Positions 47,401 through 50,400 of a stretch of DNA of 64,000 bases are shown here, one piece after another. Each line of letters opens with the position of its first letter. The first letter of the stretch is position 1. Under the pieces are notes generated by a model. That model searched no databases and was not told where the DNA came from. It saw only the letters and a program-made list of their open reading frames with translations. The stretch comes from Nematostella vectensis (lineage: Eukaryota; Cnidaria; Anthozoa; Actiniaria; Edwardsiidae). Both the position numbers and the translations under genes were made by a program. The stretch is taken from contig NC_064035.1 of assembly GCF_932526225.1 (NCBI RefSeq), positions 1,342,501 to 1,406,500 on the forward strand. The letters are read 5' to 3'.

Positions 47401-50400
47401 AACTCAACAACCCCCACCTGACCTTCCGCCGCCGCAGCACCCATGGCCTCGGTCATGGCCTCTCCTCCGTCGGCACAATACTCGCCCATCACCTTCAAAA
47501 CCTCTACGTGCCCGCCTTTCGCGGCCATGGACGCTGGATACACGAAGTCACAGGCGCCCGACTCACAACACATCTTAACGATCTCGGTGTGGCCGTTCAT
47601 TGCGGCCCTGACCATCGGCTTTTCGAAATCCGTCGCACCCCAACTCTTACGCAACCTCACGGTCTCGACGCACCCCTCCCACGCCGCGCGCTCCATAACG
47701 GCGTCAAAGTCTGCGGCTCCCCACCTCGCTAAGGTGGCGGCTTGATCCTCCACGGTGAGATTTGTAAGACTTCCAGCACTTTGCATATCCATTTTGTTAT
47801 TACATCCACGTCTTTAAACCACTTTTTTCGAATTTTTTTAGACGTGTTAATTCACATCTACTCCGAACTGACAGTTTTCTGGAAATCCTGATTTCTCTGG
47901 AAATCAGGAAACATCATACCACACCAGGCGTACCCAGGACTGTGGCCACTTCTCTCGCTTTCCTACTGATGGTCAACTCGGAGACGCCCGTTCTTTCGGA
48001 GAATTTTTTAAGCGTAATATCGATCTTCTTTTGCCGTATCCAGTAATAGGTTAAAGCGACCGCAAAGGATTGTGGGCGAGCGCGATTCAACTCAGACGAG
48101 CGGTTCTTAGATCTGTAGTAGAGCTGGACCACCTCTCCCTTCTGTGCGGGGGACGCCGAGAATCTATCCATCACATCGCGAATGTGGTCCACGACGGTGG
48201 GAGACGTTCCGTGTAGTAAGTAATCTTTAGGCATGTTAATACTGAAGATTTTCAGACCCTTAAGGCAACTCTTCTTGCTCAATCCAAAAGTTTCCATCAA
48301 GGTTTTCGGTGTCTGACACTTACCAGACATCTTGTAGGCGTAGTAAATACACGCAAAGACGATCGCCTTCCGTGGGTCGCCGCGAAAAATCTGGCCTTTC
48401 GTCACCTGAGTGTATATCTCGTTAGCTTTGGCTACAATTACCCCGCTAAAACCCATGTTTTCCACATCCTTGTCAATATTTCTGTCCTCAGACCTACGTA
48501 CCTGGACCCGACTTGGGTTCGAAGACCGTTTGCCGTCGGAATGTCCGTAAAAACCCCATTCCCTTTCGTGCGCGATCGCGCGCTGCATCTGTTCCCCGCA
48601 CTCTAAGCAACTAGTGACCCCGTCTTCTGTGACTAGGTCGTCATGATTGCAAAGGGTGTTACTACTATCCTCGTCTCCCAAGGAGGCTCTACTAGTCTCG
48701 TATTCGGTGAGGGCCCGGTCAAACAGTGCAAACTCCGGCATGAGGGTGGGGACGTTAATCTCAGGCACCGGTCCGCCGGGGATATTATATGGTGGTGGTG
48801 ACCGATCTTCAGCCGTACGTTCAACTGTTCGTTCCTCCATTTTATTAAACTGTTCATGTCTTTAAACCACTTTTCAAAGGCCTTCTAGATGTGAAGCTGA
48901 GAGGCTAGCCCCTCGAGCTCCCCCTTGGTGTGATGTGTGTGGTTGCTAAGACCTCCGAAGGGGTCCGCGTGGGGGCGGTGCGGTCTAAAGTCTCCACACC
49001 ACACTCGTGGACTAGTATCTCACCCATCTTTTTTCGCCATACCGTGGCATGGAGACTAACATTGCTAGAACACCAAGGACAATTGTCGCCGCTCCGGCCA
49101 CAAACCCAACGGGGTCGAAGCTTCCGTATTCTGAGTCTTCATAGTAATCAGCGTCACAACAGCAGTGTTCAGGCCCCACATCCGCAGTGTTACTCACATT
49201 CACCTCCAGCACCGAGCAACCGCCGGCTGTAGCCGCATCGTTTTTAATCTTCACCTCCGTCTTTAATGTCATTTTATCTAGGACCCCACACGTCTTTAGA
49301 CCAGAATAGCCTCCCGAGCTCCCCCTAGGTGCGACACGTGACAAAGTGATTGACAGGTGGGCGTGGCTATCACGTGACAAAGTGATCGACAGGTTTTTGA
49401 CAAAATGATTGACAGGTGGGCGTGGCTATCACGTGACAAAGTGATTGACAGGTTTTTTACAAAGTGATTGACAGGTGGGCGTGGCTATCACGTGACAAAG
49501 TGATTGACAGGTGGGCTTGGCTATCACGTGACAAAGTGATTGACAGGTGGGCTTGGTCGTGCAAGAGATCTCTGGCAAACTCGCGCATGCGCAGGTCGCG
49601 AGGCTTGGCGGAGGTGTGCGGAGACTTTTGCGCCACTTTTGGAATGAAATTCGGGATGATGAAAAAGTTGCGCCAGCTGCGCCAAAACCCTACTACTAAG
49701 GGTCAAATCTAAGACGGCATGCACAAGACTCTTTTCGTCCCACTATCACTAGGGACTCGATACACATAGACAATGTAAAGAAAATAGACGATTCTTTTTT
49801 TCTTTGCTGTAAGAATAATAACTATTAAGCTGGAAAATGAAAACATGAATGGAAATGGTTACAGTACAGTGCTACAGTACAAGTACAACAAACAACTCAC
49901 CCTTTCGGCCCCAGCAGGGTTCTCCTTCCTGATGCTCTCCCATGCTTCGTCCAGAGTCTCCCTCACTTTCTGCTCCGACTCTCTAAGGAAGCTGTAAACC
50001 AATTGTAGTTGCGGATAGCTGGTCAATTCCCGCCCTGATAGCTTGTCGAATTTCGACTTTTTGCGCCCTGTAGCATCGCCTGATAGATCTTGGGTCGACG
50101 TCAGTGCAAAGTTGAGCTCCCCCAACAGATTTTTTACTAGAGTGTCATTCTTGAGAAACGTCTTTTTCACTTCGACCACGAAAACGCCAGTCTCTCGCCA
50201 GTTGCGTTTTTTGATTTCGGTTTTGGCGGAGGAAAAACCTGTATATCGATAAAAATTAGGACTGTCTCTTGATATAAGAGAGATTTTCCCTATATCAGGC
50301 TTACAACTTTAGGTGACGAGCTTGTTGTTATAAAAAAAAAGATGACCTTGCACAAAAGAATTTTTCTGCTGGCGCAGAAAACATTTTTACCATTTCAGAT

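Larger units (their letters stand above)
32985..49697 (+). mobile_element. Complete Polinton/Maverick (adintovirus-like) element, 16.7 kb
   Basis: Polintons are large self-synthesising DNA transposons, also regarded as integrated viruses. This one begins AGTAGTAGGGTTTTGG and ends with the inverted copy, flanked on both sides by AAGGG (32980-32984 and 49698-49702); a 6-bp TAAGGG duplication with one base lost from a terminus is also possible. It carries polymerase B, DDE integrase, packaging ATPase and capsid candidates, the family's core set, plus ten further genes. The terminal 170 bp of the two inverted repeats appear identical and 15 of 16 frames are intact, so the insertion looks recent. 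No adenain-type protease was seen. Confidence 0.93.
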
